Positions 1 to 9,391 of a stretch of DNA of 56,004 nucleotides are shown in pieces. The DNA is from Vicinamibacteraceae bacterium. Lineage in GTDB: Bacteria > Acidobacteriota > Thermoanaerobaculia > Multivoradales > Multivoraceae. The position numbers and the translations under genes were made by a program. A model generated the notes under the pieces. That model was not told the DNA's origin, did no database searches, and worked only from the letters and a program-made list of their open reading frames with translations. The DNA lies in assembly GCA_012270995.1 (NCBI GenBank), contig JAAXHG010000018.1:1-56004 (forward strand). Direction: 5' to 3'. The stretch's first letter is position 1. Each line of letters begins with the position of its first letter.

Positions 1-4
1 TCCG

Positions 5-40
5 CGGCCGCAGTAGGACATCGGTGCAATTTGCGGGCTA
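5..40 (-). repeat. Dispersed repeat copy 1, half of a hairpin element
   Basis: Read on the minus strand this 36-base stretch is identical to 49793-49828. There it forms the left arm and loop of a near-palindromic hairpin; here the second arm would lie beyond the window edge. The first three bases on the minus strand are the TAG stop codon of hemW, so the element begins exactly at the gene end. That placement suits a transcription terminator or a REP-like intergenic repeat. No transposase is associated with it. Confidence 0.7.
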
Positions 41-1219
41 GGGCAACCTCCACTCCCCCGCCAGGCGGTCGGCTCGAGCCATGCCCTCGAGGGTCGGCTC
101 CAGGCGACGACCGCGCACGCGGAGCCAGCCCGCCTTCTCCCAGGCTTCGATCTGCCGGCCGTTGCCGGCCGCCGGATCGATACCGAAGCGCCGCTCCAGG
201 GCAGCGCAGTCGATGCCGGATCGCTGGCGGAGTCCCATCATCACGGCCTCCAGCAACAACTGATCGTCCGTCAGCTCCTCGCGACCGGCCAGCGTCGAAT
301 CGCCCCTCGCCACCGCAGCGCTCCAGTCCTTCCACGGAGCGACGTTCCACCACCGGCGGCGCCCGGCGAAAGAGTGCGACGAAGGTCCGAGACCCAGATA
401 GGGCTGATGCCGCCAGTACTTCCGGTTGTGGCGACTCCGATCCGCCTCACGGCGCGCGAAGTTCGAGACCTCGTACCCCTCGTAGCCGAACTCCGCGAGG
501 CGACGGTGGGTAGCCACGAAGTTCGCGGCCCTCTCGTCTTCGCCGGCTTCCAGCAGCCGCCCCGCGTCCCGACGGCGGCCGAACGGCGTGCCGTCGTGGA
601 TCGTCAGTTCGTAGCAGGAGACGTGATCCGGCCCGAGCGCCGCCGCTTCTTCCAGCGTCTCGATCCACCAACCGCCATCGAAGCCGGGCAGGGAGTAGAT
701 CAGGTCGACCGACACCGACCGGAAGCCCGCGGCACGAGCCCGTTCGACGCTCGCACGCGAAGCGGCCGCGTCGTGCCGCCGGCCGAGAAAGCGCAACGCC
801 CGATCGTCCAGCGCCTGCAGCCCCAGGCTGATCCGGTCGAAGCCAAGCTCGCGCCACCCCGCCAGCGCCTCAGCCGAGGCATCCTCCGGATTCACCTCGA
901 TCGTCCACTCGGCCCCCGGATCGATCGCGAACGTCCCGACCAACCGCCGCCGAATCGCCCCAAGCTGCTCCACGCTCAACGCCGACGGCGTACCACCCCC
1001 GAGATACACCGTGTCGAACCCGGCAGCCTCGAAGACCTGACCGCCCGCCGACGATCCGTCTTCGTCCGCGCGTGAACCGCGGCCCTCGATCTCCCCGTCA
1101 AGAGCCTCGACGAATCGTTCCCGACCCGCCCCGCCACCACGCGCCACGGCGAAGTCGCAGTACGGACAGATCGCCGAACAGAACGGGATGTGGACGTAGA
1201 GTCCGGCCGCCTCCGTCAC
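38..1219 (-). CDS. hemW: HemW-like radical SAM protein (heme chaperone)
   Basis: The protein has the radical SAM signature CSAICPYC near its N terminus, directly after YVHIPF, and the downstream YLGGGTPS motif. Both are hallmarks of the HemW/YggW branch of coproporphyrinogen III oxidase-like enzymes. In HemW the CxxxCxxC motif (no fourth cysteine CxxxCxxCxC) holds a 4Fe-4S cluster, and the protein is thought to deliver heme rather than oxidise coproporphyrinogen. The length of about 393 residues is normal. I use the GTG at 1219, two bases after the upstream stop codon; a GTG at 1249 would overlap the DUF3604 gene by 28 bases. It lies downstream of that gene and probably shares its transcript. 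Its stop codon is the first triplet of the repeat at the window edge. Confidence 0.9.
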   Translation of the reverse strand: MTEAAGLYVHIPFCSAICPYCDFAVARGGGAGRERFVEALDGEIEGRGSRADEDGSSAGGQVFEAAGFDTVYLGGGTPSALSVEQLGAIRRRLVGTFAIDPGAEWTIEVNPEDASAEALAGWRELGFDRISLGLQALDDRALRFLGRRHDAAASRASVERARAAGFRSVSVDLIYSLPGFDGGWWIETLEEAAALGPDHVSCYELTIHDGTPFGRRRDAGRLLEAGEDERAANFVATHRRLAEFGYEGYEVSNFARREADRSRHNRKYWRHQPYLGLGPSSHSFAGRRRWWNVAPWKDWSAAVARGDSTLAGREELTDDQLLLEAVMMGLRQRSGIDCAALERRFGIDPAAGNGRQIEAWEKAGWLRVRGRRLEPTLEGMARADRLAGEWRLP

Positions 1220-1221
1220 GC

Positions 1222-3807
1222 CTAGCGCGGCTTCTCGCCGCCGACCCACCAGGGGCTGGACCAGGCGAGGTGGCCGTCGATCTGCTCGACGCGGAGGTAG
1301 TACCAGTCCTCTTCTTCGCCGAAGTCGGTGAAGCGGAAGGTGACGTCGTCGCGGAGGCCCTCGAGGAAGTCGACGCGGACGCTGTCGCGGTAGTCGCCTT
1401 CGTGGAACACGTGCTCGTTGCCGCCGCGGGCATCGGCCGACGTTCCCGGCGCCGCCGGCAGGGCCAGTGTGAACTCCGCCGCAGCGAATCGTTGGGGGGT
1501 GCGCACCTGGGTCGGCGCGGTGCCGTACTCGACGGCGGCCGCGATCCCGAGGTTGAGCCGGACCGCCGCCGGATCGCCCTCCAGCACCAGCGCGAAGGAT
1601 CGACGCGAGCCCCGCGTCGTGAAGTCGAAGCTGGCCGTGTTCCCGTCAACGCCGAAGCTGTCGGCAGGCAGCGGCGTCCCGGTCAGGCGGCCGGCGACCA
1701 GCTTCGCCCCTTCCACCGTCACGGTGCCCCGCCAGGGACGCTGGCCGCGCGGGTTGTCCCGGATGTCGACCCAGGTTTCCGAGAAGAAGCTGACCAGGGC
1801 CTCGAACTGGCCCTCCGGCAGCGCCGAGCCACCCGCGCCGCGGGTGTCGAACGTCGCCACCGCCTCGCCGTTGCGGATCAGGTCGACCCGGCGAATCGGC
1901 CCGGTGCCAATCGCGCGCCCCTCCAGGACGCGGCGATCCGTCTGGTCCAGTTCGCTGCCCATCACGGCGCCGTTTAGCCGGGCGTCGAGGACGATGCGCT
2001 GCGCGCCGGTCGTCGCGTAGGCGTGGCGCGCCTTGAGCGCGCCAAACACGGCGTCCGTGGTGCGCGCCGGCGCCCAGGCGGCGGCCAGGCCGCCGAACTG
2101 GAAGATGTTCGACCTGCGACCGGAGGCGCCGGCCTGATGACCGGGCGAGTATCCCGGGTGGCCCCGGTGGTCGTCCGACGCGGACACGAAGCCGACCCGG
2201 AAGCCCTGCTCCAGGTACCGGCTGCCGAACCACTCGAACGTGCCGTGGCCGGACATGATCTCGATCAGGTTCTCCATCTCGAAGTCGTTCTGGCGCCAGT
2301 CCCCGTTCTGATGGGCGTGCGGGATGATCAGCACGTCGGCCGTGTCGTACTCGGCGCGCAAGCCGCGATAGAGCTCGGACAGGTTGGGCGCTGCCTGCAC
2401 GCCCACCCGCTGCATGCCGACGTTACGGAAGAACACGTTGTGGTGACCGCCGCGCTGGCGGGGCGATGTCCACTCGTAGCCGGCGAAGACCAGCAGCTCA
2501 CCCTCGCGGTGGAACGCCCGGACCGCCTCGTTCAGCTCCTCCCAGAGCCCGTCGGTCAGCCAGATGTCGTGCTCGCTCATCGTGATGAAGTCGAGGCGGG
2601 CGTCGTCGCGGGCGAAGGTGAAGTAACCCTCCGGCGTACCCTGGCCCTCGGCGAAGCCGGAGTGCCCGTGCGTCTCGCCCCAGTAGAGACGGTGTTCAGG
2701 GTCCGCCTGCACCCACACCGGATTCGCGGCGCCCGTCACCTCGCCGTCCGGGCTGCGGAACGTGTAGCGCTGGACACCCTCCGCGTCGACGACAAGCTCG
2801 ACCAGGTGGATCGCCTGGCCCGCCGGCAGCTCGGCCACCTGCTCGCCGTCGAGCAGCACCTGGAGGCCCGGAATGTCCCGGGTCGCCCGGTTGTAGACGC
2901 GATCCTCGGCGCGCACCGAGATGACGAACGGTTCACCCGCGCCGACGATCGACGGGGCGAAGCCGTGGACCCGCTCCGCCGCGCCGCCCACGACCTCGAA
3001 CGTCGCGGGAGGCATCTCGTAGACCCTGCCGTCGCCCGGGTCGACGTGAATCGGCAGGGCGATCCGGTCGTTGCTGAACTCGCCGACGCCGAGGCCGCGG
3101 CAGCCGCCCGACGTGTCGCCGTAGGTGAGGGTGATCGTGTCGCCGGCTTCGAGACGCCCGCCGCGAACCCGGAACACCGGGAAGCCGGCCGGACTGCGGA
3201 AACCGCCGTAGGGACCCCAGATCGGATGCGTGTCGTGCTCGAGCCGGATCCCCGGCCGGCTGACCCGGGCCGAGACGTAGTGGTCGGCGGCGGCGTCCGT
3301 CGTCTGCAGGAGGCCATAGCCACCCGCGCCCTGGGTCGAGACGACGATCCCGCCGCCTTCCTCCATGCCGAGCGACCCGACCATGTAGACGACCTCGATC
3401 GTCGCCCAACTGCGAGCCTCGAACGCCTCGGCGCCGGTTCGGGTCACCGTGCCGAGCGCCTCCTCGTCCGCGTCCAGCCAGGCGAGCTGGCGCACGTAGT
3501 CGTCCACCGCCTCGATCTGGTAGGGCAACAGGTCCGCGCCCGGCCGGGGGAAGGGTCCGTAGAAGGCGATGAGCGGCAGGTTCTTGGGCACGAACCCGCC
3601 CTGCAGCGAAACGGCATTCGCCCAATCCCACAGCGCCGGAATCCGCTCCGCGATGGTCACGGCGGTGGTGGGCGCGCGCCCGACGTCCGCGATCAGCGCG
3701 TCCACCCGCGTTCTGAGTTCCGCGTCCAACTCGGCGCCGGCGGCCGGCGGCGCAGCTACGAACACCCCCGCGGCAACGAGAACGAGTCTGCCGGTCAGCT
3801 TGCGCAC
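1222..3807 (-). CDS. DUF3604 family exported protein
   Basis: About 861 residues. The N terminus is a signal peptide (RKLTGRLVLVAAGVF then PPAAGAELDA). Around residue 375 lies GETHGHSG, followed by SEHD: the paired-histidine motifs that make DUF3604 proteins resemble metal-binding PHP-type hydrolases. A conserved HAHQNGDW follows. The biochemical role of the family is not established. I choose the GTG at 3807 because a GGGAGG ribosome site sits seven bases upstream; an ATG at 3822 overlaps that site and is less likely. The gene is transcribed divergently from a second, shorter DUF3604 gene at 3903 and is followed at once by hemW. Confidence 0.85.
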   Translation of the reverse strand: MRKLTGRLVLVAAGVFVAAPPAAGAELDAELRTRVDALIADVGRAPTTAVTIAERIPALWDWANAVSLQGGFVPKNLPLIAFYGPFPRPGADLLPYQIEAVDDYVRQLAWLDADEEALGTVTRTGAEAFEARSWATIEVVYMVGSLGMEEGGGIVVSTQGAGGYGLLQTTDAAADHYVSARVSRPGIRLEHDTHPIWGPYGGFRSPAGFPVFRVRGGRLEAGDTITLTYGDTSGGCRGLGVGEFSNDRIALPIHVDPGDGRVYEMPPATFEVVGGAAERVHGFAPSIVGAGEPFVISVRAEDRVYNRATRDIPGLQVLLDGEQVAELPAGQAIHLVELVVDAEGVQRYTFRSPDGEVTGAANPVWVQADPEHRLYWGETHGHSGFAEGQGTPEGYFTFARDDARLDFITMSEHDIWLTDGLWEELNEAVRAFHREGELLVFAGYEWTSPRQRGGHHNVFFRNVGMQRVGVQAAPNLSELYRGLRAEYDTADVLIIPHAHQNGDWRQNDFEMENLIEIMSGHGTFEWFGSRYLEQGFRVGFVSASDDHRGHPGYSPGHQAGASGRRSNIFQFGGLAAAWAPARTTDAVFGALKARHAYATTGAQRIVLDARLNGAVMGSELDQTDRRVLEGRAIGTGPIRRVDLIRNGEAVATFDTRGAGGSALPEGQFEALVSFFSETWVDIRDNPRGQRPWRGTVTVEGAKLVAGRLTGTPLPADSFGVDGNTASFDFTTRGSRRSFALVLEGDPAAVRLNLGIAAAVEYGTAPTQVRTPQRFAAAEFTLALPAAPGTSADARGGNEHVFHEGDYRDSVRVDFLEGLRDDVTFRFTDFGEEEDWYYLRVEQIDGHLAWSSPWWVGGEKPR

Positions 3808-3902
3808 AGTGAAACCTCCCATCACGATCCGAAGCAAGAAATCCAAACAGCGATAGCAGGACAATAGTAGACTGTCTGGATTCCGCTCTTGAGGAGAAGC
3901 CG
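3808..3902. promoter_or_regulatory. Shared promoter region of two divergent DUF3604 genes
   Basis: This 95-bp gap separates two homologous genes transcribed in opposite directions, so promoters for both must lie here. It is clearly more AT-rich in its middle (3840-3885) than the surrounding coding DNA. A GAGGAG ribosome site for the plus-strand gene is at about 3889-3894, and GGGAGG for the minus-strand gene is at about 3815-3820. I do not see a convincing operator. Confidence 0.45.
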
Positions 3903-5831
3903 ATGAAGAAGCTGACGATGGTCGTGGCGCTGGCCGCGTTCTCCGTGTTCCTGATTGCCGCATGCGCCCCCGGCGAGGACGCTGCCGGCGGAGGCGAGGC
4001 TGCCGCCGGCACGGCGGAAGGCCCGAATCCGACCAGGAACGCCTACTTCGGCGACCTGCACGTCCATACCCGCTACTCGTTCGACGCCTTCATCTTTGGC
4101 ACGACGACGGATCCGAACGACGCCTACGAATTCGCCAAGGGGGGAACGATCAAGCATCCCGCCGGCTTCGACATGCAGCTCGACCGGCCGCTCGACTTCC
4201 AGGGCGTGACCGACCACGGCATGTACCTCGGCATGCTGCCGGCGATGACCGAGGAAGGCTCGGCGGCGTACGGACATCCGGTCGCGGCCGACCTGCGGGT
4301 GGCCGAGGACGCCGACGAACGGCGCGAGATCTTCGTCGGCATGCGTCCCTACCTGGCCGCGCGCAAGGGCGAGGACGAGCACCTCGACATGGACGTCGTT
4401 CGAGACGCCTGGTCCAAGATCATCGAGGCGGCCGAGGCGCATAACGATCCGGGGAACTTCACGACCTTCATCGCCTACGAATACACCTCGTCCGGCTACG
4501 ACCGGGACAACCTGCACCGCAACGTCGTGTTTCGCGGCTCCGAGGCCCCTGACGCGCCGTTCAGCCGGATCGATTCGCAGAACCCCGAGGATCTCTGGGC
4601 CGCCATGGACGAGTGGCGGGAGCAGGGCATCGACGCGCTCGCCATTCCCCACAATCCCAACGGCTCCGGCGGCCGCATGTTCGAGATGGAGAAGTTCTAC
4701 GGCGATCTTCTCGACGAGGACTACGTCGATGTGCGGAGCCGCAACGAACCGATCGTCGAGATGACCCAGGTCAAGGGCACGTCGGACACTCATCCCGCCC
4801 TGTCGCCCAACGACGAGTGGGCCAACTTCGAGATCATGCCGTACAAGATCGCGACGACGATCATTAGCCAACCGGAAGGCAGCTACGTCCGCGATGCCTT
4901 CATCCGGGGCCTCCGGCTCGCTGACGGCGGCCTGACCAACCCGTACAAGTTCGGCCTGATCGGCGCCAGCGACACGCATGTGTCGGGCGGTGCCTTCCAG
5001 GAAGAGAACTACTGGTCGAAGGTCGGGATTCTGGACGCAACGGCCACACTGCGCGGGTCGGTGCCCGGCGAAGGCGCCAACCAGAGCATGGGCGACGACC
5101 CGACGCAGGAATCCGACGCGGCGTTGCGCACCGACGACGGCTCGGGCCGGTCCTTCCGCGACACCTACTACTACACCTGGGGCGCCTCCGGCCTGGCCGG
5201 CGTCTGGGCGGAGGAGAACACCCGCGAGGCGATCTTCGACGCGATGCGCCGCAAGGAGACCTTCGCCACCTCCGGGCCGCGCATGAAGGTCCGCTTCTTC
5301 GCCGGCGCCTTCACGGACGCCGACCTCGACGATGCCGAGTTCCTGACCAGGGCCTACGCGGAAGGCGTACCGATGGGCGGCGACCTGCTGGCGGGCGATG
5401 TCGGCGAGGCGCCGACCTTCGCGGTCACGGCGCTCCGCGACGCGATGGGGGCGCCGCTCGACCGCGTGCAGGTGATCAAGGGATGGTCCAGCGACGGCCA
5501 GGGCGCGGAGATGGTCTACGACGTGGCCTGCTCGGACGGCGCCGAGGTCGACCCGGCCACGCACCGCTGCCCCGACAACGGCGCGACGGTCGACCTCGCC
5601 ACCTGCCGGATCAGCGACGACTCCGGCGCGGACACGTTCGAAGCGGTCTGGACCGACCCCGACTTCGACGCCTCGAAGGGCGCCTTCTACTACGTGCGCG
5701 TCCTCGAGAACCCGACCTGCCGCTGGTCGACCTGGGACGCTATCCGCTCCGGCGTCGAGCCCCGCCAAGACGTCTCGCCGACGATCCAGGAACGCGCCTG
5801 GTCGTCGCCGATCTGGTACACGCCGGAGTAG
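3903..5831 (+). CDS. DUF3604 family lipoprotein
   Basis: 642 residues. It begins with a lipoprotein signal, hydrophobic residues 4-19 ending in the lipobox IAAC, so it is probably anchored in a membrane on the periplasmic side. GDLHVHTRYS around residue 50 and VTDHG around residue 105 are the HxH and DH motifs of the DUF3604/PHP-like fold. IPHNPN and GASDTH further on are likely further metal-site segments. The C-terminal part has several cysteines (VACSDGAE, HRCPDNG, LATCRIS, PTCRWS) that could form disulfides. Function unknown; phosphoesterase-like chemistry is only a guess from the motif. It is divergent from a larger paralogue, so the pair may act on related substrates. Confidence 0.85.
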   Translation: MKKLTMVVALAAFSVFLIAACAPGEDAAGGGEAAAGTAEGPNPTRNAYFGDLHVHTRYSFDAFIFGTTTDPNDAYEFAKGGTIKHPAGFDMQLDRPLDFQGVTDHGMYLGMLPAMTEEGSAAYGHPVAADLRVAEDADERREIFVGMRPYLAARKGEDEHLDMDVVRDAWSKIIEAAEAHNDPGNFTTFIAYEYTSSGYDRDNLHRNVVFRGSEAPDAPFSRIDSQNPEDLWAAMDEWREQGIDALAIPHNPNGSGGRMFEMEKFYGDLLDEDYVDVRSRNEPIVEMTQVKGTSDTHPALSPNDEWANFEIMPYKIATTIISQPEGSYVRDAFIRGLRLADGGLTNPYKFGLIGASDTHVSGGAFQEENYWSKVGILDATATLRGSVPGEGANQSMGDDPTQESDAALRTDDGSGRSFRDTYYYTWGASGLAGVWAEENTREAIFDAMRRKETFATSGPRMKVRFFAGAFTDADLDDAEFLTRAYAEGVPMGGDLLAGDVGEAPTFAVTALRDAMGAPLDRVQVIKGWSSDGQGAEMVYDVACSDGAEVDPATHRCPDNGATVDLATCRISDDSGADTFEAVWTDPDFDASKGAFYYVRVLENPTCRWSTWDAIRSGVEPRQDVSPTIQERAWSSPIWYTPE

Positions 5832-5878
5832 GCGCTACTGGCCGCGCCCCGGCGCGTATAGTCCGCCTTCGAGAAACC

Positions 5879-6520
5879 ATGAGCCTGGACGTCGAAGGCC
5901 ACCTGGCCGCCGTGAAACGGTCCGTACAGTCGCTCGAACGTGACGGCCGACCCGCCTGCTCAATCACCCTCGGCCGCGGCTTCCCCACGACCCGGGAGGA
6001 CCTTTGGGACGCCGTGACCAACGGCAACCGTATTCCACGCTGGTTCCTGCCCATCACCGGCGAACTCGAACTCGGCGGCCGCTATCAACTGGAGGGAAAC
6101 GCCGGCGGCGTCATCACCGGATGCGAGCCGCCCTCCCGCTTCGCCGTCACCTGGGAGTTCGCCGGGGACGCGAGCTGGGTCGAAGTCCGTTGCACCGAGG
6201 GTGCCGACGGCGGCGCCCAAGTCGAACTCGCCCACACCATGCTCCACTCGCCCCACTGGGACGAATACGGTCCCGGCGCCACCGGCGTCGGCTGGGAACT
6301 CGGCCTGCTGGGGCTGGCCCACCACCTCACAGAACCCGACGCTCCAAAGCTGGACGGAGAGGCCTTCGCCACCTCGCCCGAAGGCAAGGCTCTGATCAGG
6401 GGCAGCGCCGAAGCATGGGGCGAAGCCGGCATCGCGGCCGGAGAGGACCCCGCCGCCGCCCGGACCGCCGCGCGGCGCACCGCTGCCTTCTACACCGGCG
6501 AGCCACCCGAGCCGGTCTGA
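5879..6520 (+). CDS. SRPBCC/AHSA1-family protein
   Basis: 213 residues. The sequence from about residue 25 (ITLGRGFPTTREDLWDAVTN) through IPRWFLPITGELELGGRYQL and CEPPSRFAVTWEF is the typical order of an AHSA1 (activator of Hsp90 ATPase-like) START/SRPBCC domain. Such domains bind hydrophobic ligands in a helix-grip cavity; the ligand cannot be predicted here. A TATAGT box lies 16 bases before the ATG and there is no Shine-Dalgarno sequence, so the leader may be very short. It converges on lepA with 58 bases between the stops. Confidence 0.85.
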   Translation: MSLDVEGHLAAVKRSVQSLERDGRPACSITLGRGFPTTREDLWDAVTNGNRIPRWFLPITGELELGGRYQLEGNAGGVITGCEPPSRFAVTWEFAGDASWVEVRCTEGADGGAQVELAHTMLHSPHWDEYGPGATGVGWELGLLGLAHHLTEPDAPKLDGEAFATSPEGKALIRGSAEAWGEAGIAAGEDPAAARTAARRTAAFYTGEPPEPV

Positions 6521-6578
6521 GTCACCGGAGGCACGTCCGCCTGGGACTCCACCCCCCGCAGCCCGGGACAGGCGGGTG

Positions 6579-8369
6579 CTACCCGTCGCTTCGCAGCACG
6601 GACACGAACGCCTCCTGCGGGATGTCGACGGAGCCGACCCGCTTCATTCGCTTCTTGCCCTCGCGCTGCTTCTCGAGGAGCTTCCGCTTGCGGGTGATGT
6701 CGCCGCCGTAGCACTTGGCGGTAACGTCCTTGCGGAAGGCGCCGATCGTCGTGCGGGCGATGATCTGGCCGCCGATGGCGCCCTGGATCGCGATCTTGAA
6801 CTGCTGGCGCGGGATCGTGTCCTTGAGGCGCTCGCAATAGCGCAGCGCCCGCCGCCGCGCCTTGTCCCGGTGAACGAGCTGGGAAAGCGCGTCCACGCGT
6901 TCGCCGTTTACGAGGATGTCGACCTTGACCAGGTCGGTCGGCCGCAGTCCGATCAGCTCGTAGTCGAACGAGCCATAGCCCTGGGTCACCGTCTTCAGCT
7001 TGTCGTAGAAGTCGAACAGCACTTCGGCCAGCGGCAGTTCGCAGGTCAGCTCGATCCGACCCACTGCCAGGTAGTGGATGTTCGTCTTGCCGCCGCGGCG
7101 CTCCAGGCAGAGCTCCATGACGGCGCCGAGGTAGCGCTCCGGGAGCATGATGGAGGCCTTGATGTAGGGCTCGGCGAGGCCCTCGATCTCGGACGGGTCC
7201 GGGTAGGCGGCCGGGTTGTCGATCAGCCGCTCCGCACCGTCCGACATCACCACCCGATACCGCACCGACGGCGCCGACAGCACGAGCGAAAGGCCGTACT
7301 CCCGTTCCAGGCGCTCCTGGACGACATCCAGGTGCAGCAGGCCGAGGAATCCGCAACGGAAACCGAAGCCGAGCGCCGACGACGAGTCCTTCTCGTAGGT
7401 CAGCGAGGCGTCGTTCAGTGCCAGCTTCTCGAGCGCGCGCGTCAGATCCTCGTAGTCGTGACTCGAGACGGGATAGATCGAGGAGAAGACGACCGGCTTC
7501 GCCTCACGGTAGCCCGGGATGGGCTCCGCGGCGCCGTCCGGAACGGTCGTGATCGTGTCGCCAATGTCGATCTCGGAGATCTTTCTGATCCCGGCGATCA
7601 CGTAGCCCACGGCGCCGGCTTCCAGCTCCTCCCGCTGCCTTCGCTTGAGCAGCAGGGTCCCGATCTCCTCCACGTCGTGCTCGCTGCCCGTATGCATCAG
7701 GCGGATCTTCTGCTTCGGCCGGAGAGTGCCCTCGCGCACCCGGACCACCATGACGACGCCCCGGTACGGGTCGTACTGGGCGTCGAAGACCAGTGCCCTG
7801 AGCGGCGCCGCCGCGTCGCCCTCCGGCGGCGGCAGCCGGGCCACGATCGCGTCGAGCACGTCTTCCACCCCCTCGCCCGTCTTGGCCGAGCAGAGCACGG
7901 CCTCGAACGGGTCGAGGCCCAGGTCGCTGTCGATCTCCTCGCGCACCCGGTCCACGTCGGCGGACGGGAGGTCGATCTTGTTGATCACGGGGATGATCGT
8001 CAGGTCGTACTCGAGCGCCAGATAAAGGTTGGCGACCGTCTGCGCCTCCACGCCCTGCGACGCGTCGATCAGGAGCAGCGCCCCTTCGCACGACATCAGC
8101 GACCGGCGAACTTCGTGGGAGAAGTCGACGTGGCCCGGCGTGTCGATCAGGTTGAGGCGGCAGAGCCGTCCTTCCGCGTCCTGGTGCCGGAGGGTCACCG
8201 TGTTGCTCTTGATCGTGATCCCCCGCTCCCGCTCGATGTCCATCGAGTCGAGGATCTGGTCGCGGAACTCCCGATCCTCCACCGCGCCGCAGTGCTGGAT
8301 CAGCCGGTCGGCGAGGGTCGACTTGCCGTGGTCGATGTGGGCGATGATGCAGAAGTTCCGGACGGACAT
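6579..8369 (-). CDS. lepA: Elongation factor 4 (LepA) GTPase
   Basis: 596 residues, the normal length for LepA. The G1 motif AHIDHGKST is at residues 10-18, RGITIKS marks switch I, DTPGHVDF is G3 and INKIDLP is G4. The C-terminal domain special to LepA is present (ARTTIGAFRKDVTAKCYGGD). LepA is a ribosome-binding translation factor related to EF-G that acts during initiation or stalled elongation. The ATG at 8369 has a TAGGAT box 11 bases upstream and no ribosome site, which suggests a leaderless or nearly leaderless transcript. It is divergent from the arginase-family gene. Confidence 0.97.
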   Translation of the reverse strand: MSVRNFCIIAHIDHGKSTLADRLIQHCGAVEDREFRDQILDSMDIERERGITIKSNTVTLRHQDAEGRLCRLNLIDTPGHVDFSHEVRRSLMSCEGALLLIDASQGVEAQTVANLYLALEYDLTIIPVINKIDLPSADVDRVREEIDSDLGLDPFEAVLCSAKTGEGVEDVLDAIVARLPPPEGDAAAPLRALVFDAQYDPYRGVVMVVRVREGTLRPKQKIRLMHTGSEHDVEEIGTLLLKRRQREELEAGAVGYVIAGIRKISEIDIGDTITTVPDGAAEPIPGYREAKPVVFSSIYPVSSHDYEDLTRALEKLALNDASLTYEKDSSSALGFGFRCGFLGLLHLDVVQERLEREYGLSLVLSAPSVRYRVVMSDGAERLIDNPAAYPDPSEIEGLAEPYIKASIMLPERYLGAVMELCLERRGGKTNIHYLAVGRIELTCELPLAEVLFDFYDKLKTVTQGYGSFDYELIGLRPTDLVKVDILVNGERVDALSQLVHRDKARRRALRYCERLKDTIPRQQFKIAIQGAIGGQIIARTTIGAFRKDVTAKCYGGDITRKRKLLEKQREGKKRMKRVGSVDIPQEAFVSVLRSDG

Positions 8370-8451
8370 GGACAGTGCGCATCCTATGAGCTTGGGCCGC
8401 GGGTGGAGTTCGGAAGAGCTGCTTCCACCCGGAAGTTGCTACCGTCGCCTC
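8370..8451. promoter_or_regulatory. Divergent promoter region between lepA and arginase gene
   Basis: An 82-bp gap between two divergent genes. It holds an inverted repeat, GGGTGGA at 8401-8407 and TCCACCC at 8424-8430, near its centre. A TAGGAT box (minus strand) ends 11 bases before the lepA start, and a TACCGT box (plus strand) ends 6 bases before the arginase start. Neither start has a Shine-Dalgarno sequence. The inverted repeat may be an operator or just a hairpin. Confidence 0.4.
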
Positions 8452-9363
8452 ATGGCGACCCTGGCCTCAGCAGCTCAGACGACGATCCGCATCGTCGGCG
8501 CGCCGCTCGATCTCGGCCAGTCGCGCCGCGGCGTGGACCTGGGGCCGACCGCGCTGCGGTACGCGGGCCTCAAGTCGGCCCTGACCGGACTCGGCTACCG
8601 GGTCGAGGACCGCGGCAACATCGAGACCGTGGAACGCGACACGCTCGCGAACGGGCCCGGCCTCGACTTCCTCGAGCCGGTCGTCGACGCCTGTGAACGG
8701 ATCTACGAGGCGACCAGCCAGGCCGTGATCGACGGCTCCGTGCCGCTCGTTCTGGGCGGCGACCACTCGATCGCCGTCGGCACGGTCGGCGGCGTCTCCC
8801 ACCGCCACCGCACGGGCGTCTTCTGGATCGACGCCCACGGCGACTTCAACACCCCCGAGACGTCGCCCACCGGCAACCTTCACGGCATGCCCTTGGCCGC
8901 GCTCTGCGGTCACGGCGCGCCGGAACTCGTCAACGTGGGGAGACCGGGGGCCAAGCTGCGAACCGAAGACGTCGTCCTGTTCGGCGTGCGCGACCTGGAT
9001 CCCGGCGAACAGGCGCTGATCCAGCAGACCGGCATCACGACCTACACGATGCGCCAGATCGACGAACGCGGCCTGGCCCCACTGGCCACGGAAGCCCTGG
9101 AGCGTCTCGACCACGTGGACCTGCTCCACGTGAGCCTGGACATGGACTCGATCGATCCAAGGGAAGCACCGGGCGTCGGCACGCAGGTTCCCGGCGGCCT
9201 GAGCTACCGAGAGGGCCACCTGTTGATGGAACTGATCGCCGAGCACGGAGGCATCGGTTCCGTCGACGTGGTGGAAGTCAACCCGATTCTCGACACCCGC
9301 AACCAAACCGCGAAGCTGGCTCTCGGCCTGCTGAGCTCCCTCTTCGGCCGCAGCATCCTGTAG
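8452..9363 (+). CDS. rocF: Arginase-family ureohydrolase
   Basis: 303 residues, typical of bacterial arginase. Metal ligands are visible in order: GGDHS around residue 105, IDAHGDFNTPETSPTGNLHG, and SLDMDSIDPREAPGVGT. The stretch PTGNLHGMPLA is characteristic of true arginases rather than agmatinases. The end motif EVNPILDTRNQTA is also conserved. The expected reaction is arginine to ornithine and urea with a binuclear Mn centre. The ATG at 8452 is chosen because the conserved region begins directly after it (TIRIVGAPLDLGQ). There is no urea or ornithine gene beside it to confirm the pathway. Confidence 0.9.
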   Translation: MATLASAAQTTIRIVGAPLDLGQSRRGVDLGPTALRYAGLKSALTGLGYRVEDRGNIETVERDTLANGPGLDFLEPVVDACERIYEATSQAVIDGSVPLVLGGDHSIAVGTVGGVSHRHRTGVFWIDAHGDFNTPETSPTGNLHGMPLAALCGHGAPELVNVGRPGAKLRTEDVVLFGVRDLDPGEQALIQQTGITTYTMRQIDERGLAPLATEALERLDHVDLLHVSLDMDSIDPREAPGVGTQVPGGLSYREGHLLMELIAEHGGIGSVDVVEVNPILDTRNQTAKLALGLLSSLFGRSIL

Positions 9364-9391
9364 CGGCCCGCACGACGACCAGGAGAACCCG

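Noticed and set aside
2023..3867. Long open frame on the plus strand opposite the DUF3604 gene
   Set aside because: The minus strand frame has a signal peptide and family motifs; the plus frame is Arg/Val-rich antisense sequence of GC-rich DNA with no motif.
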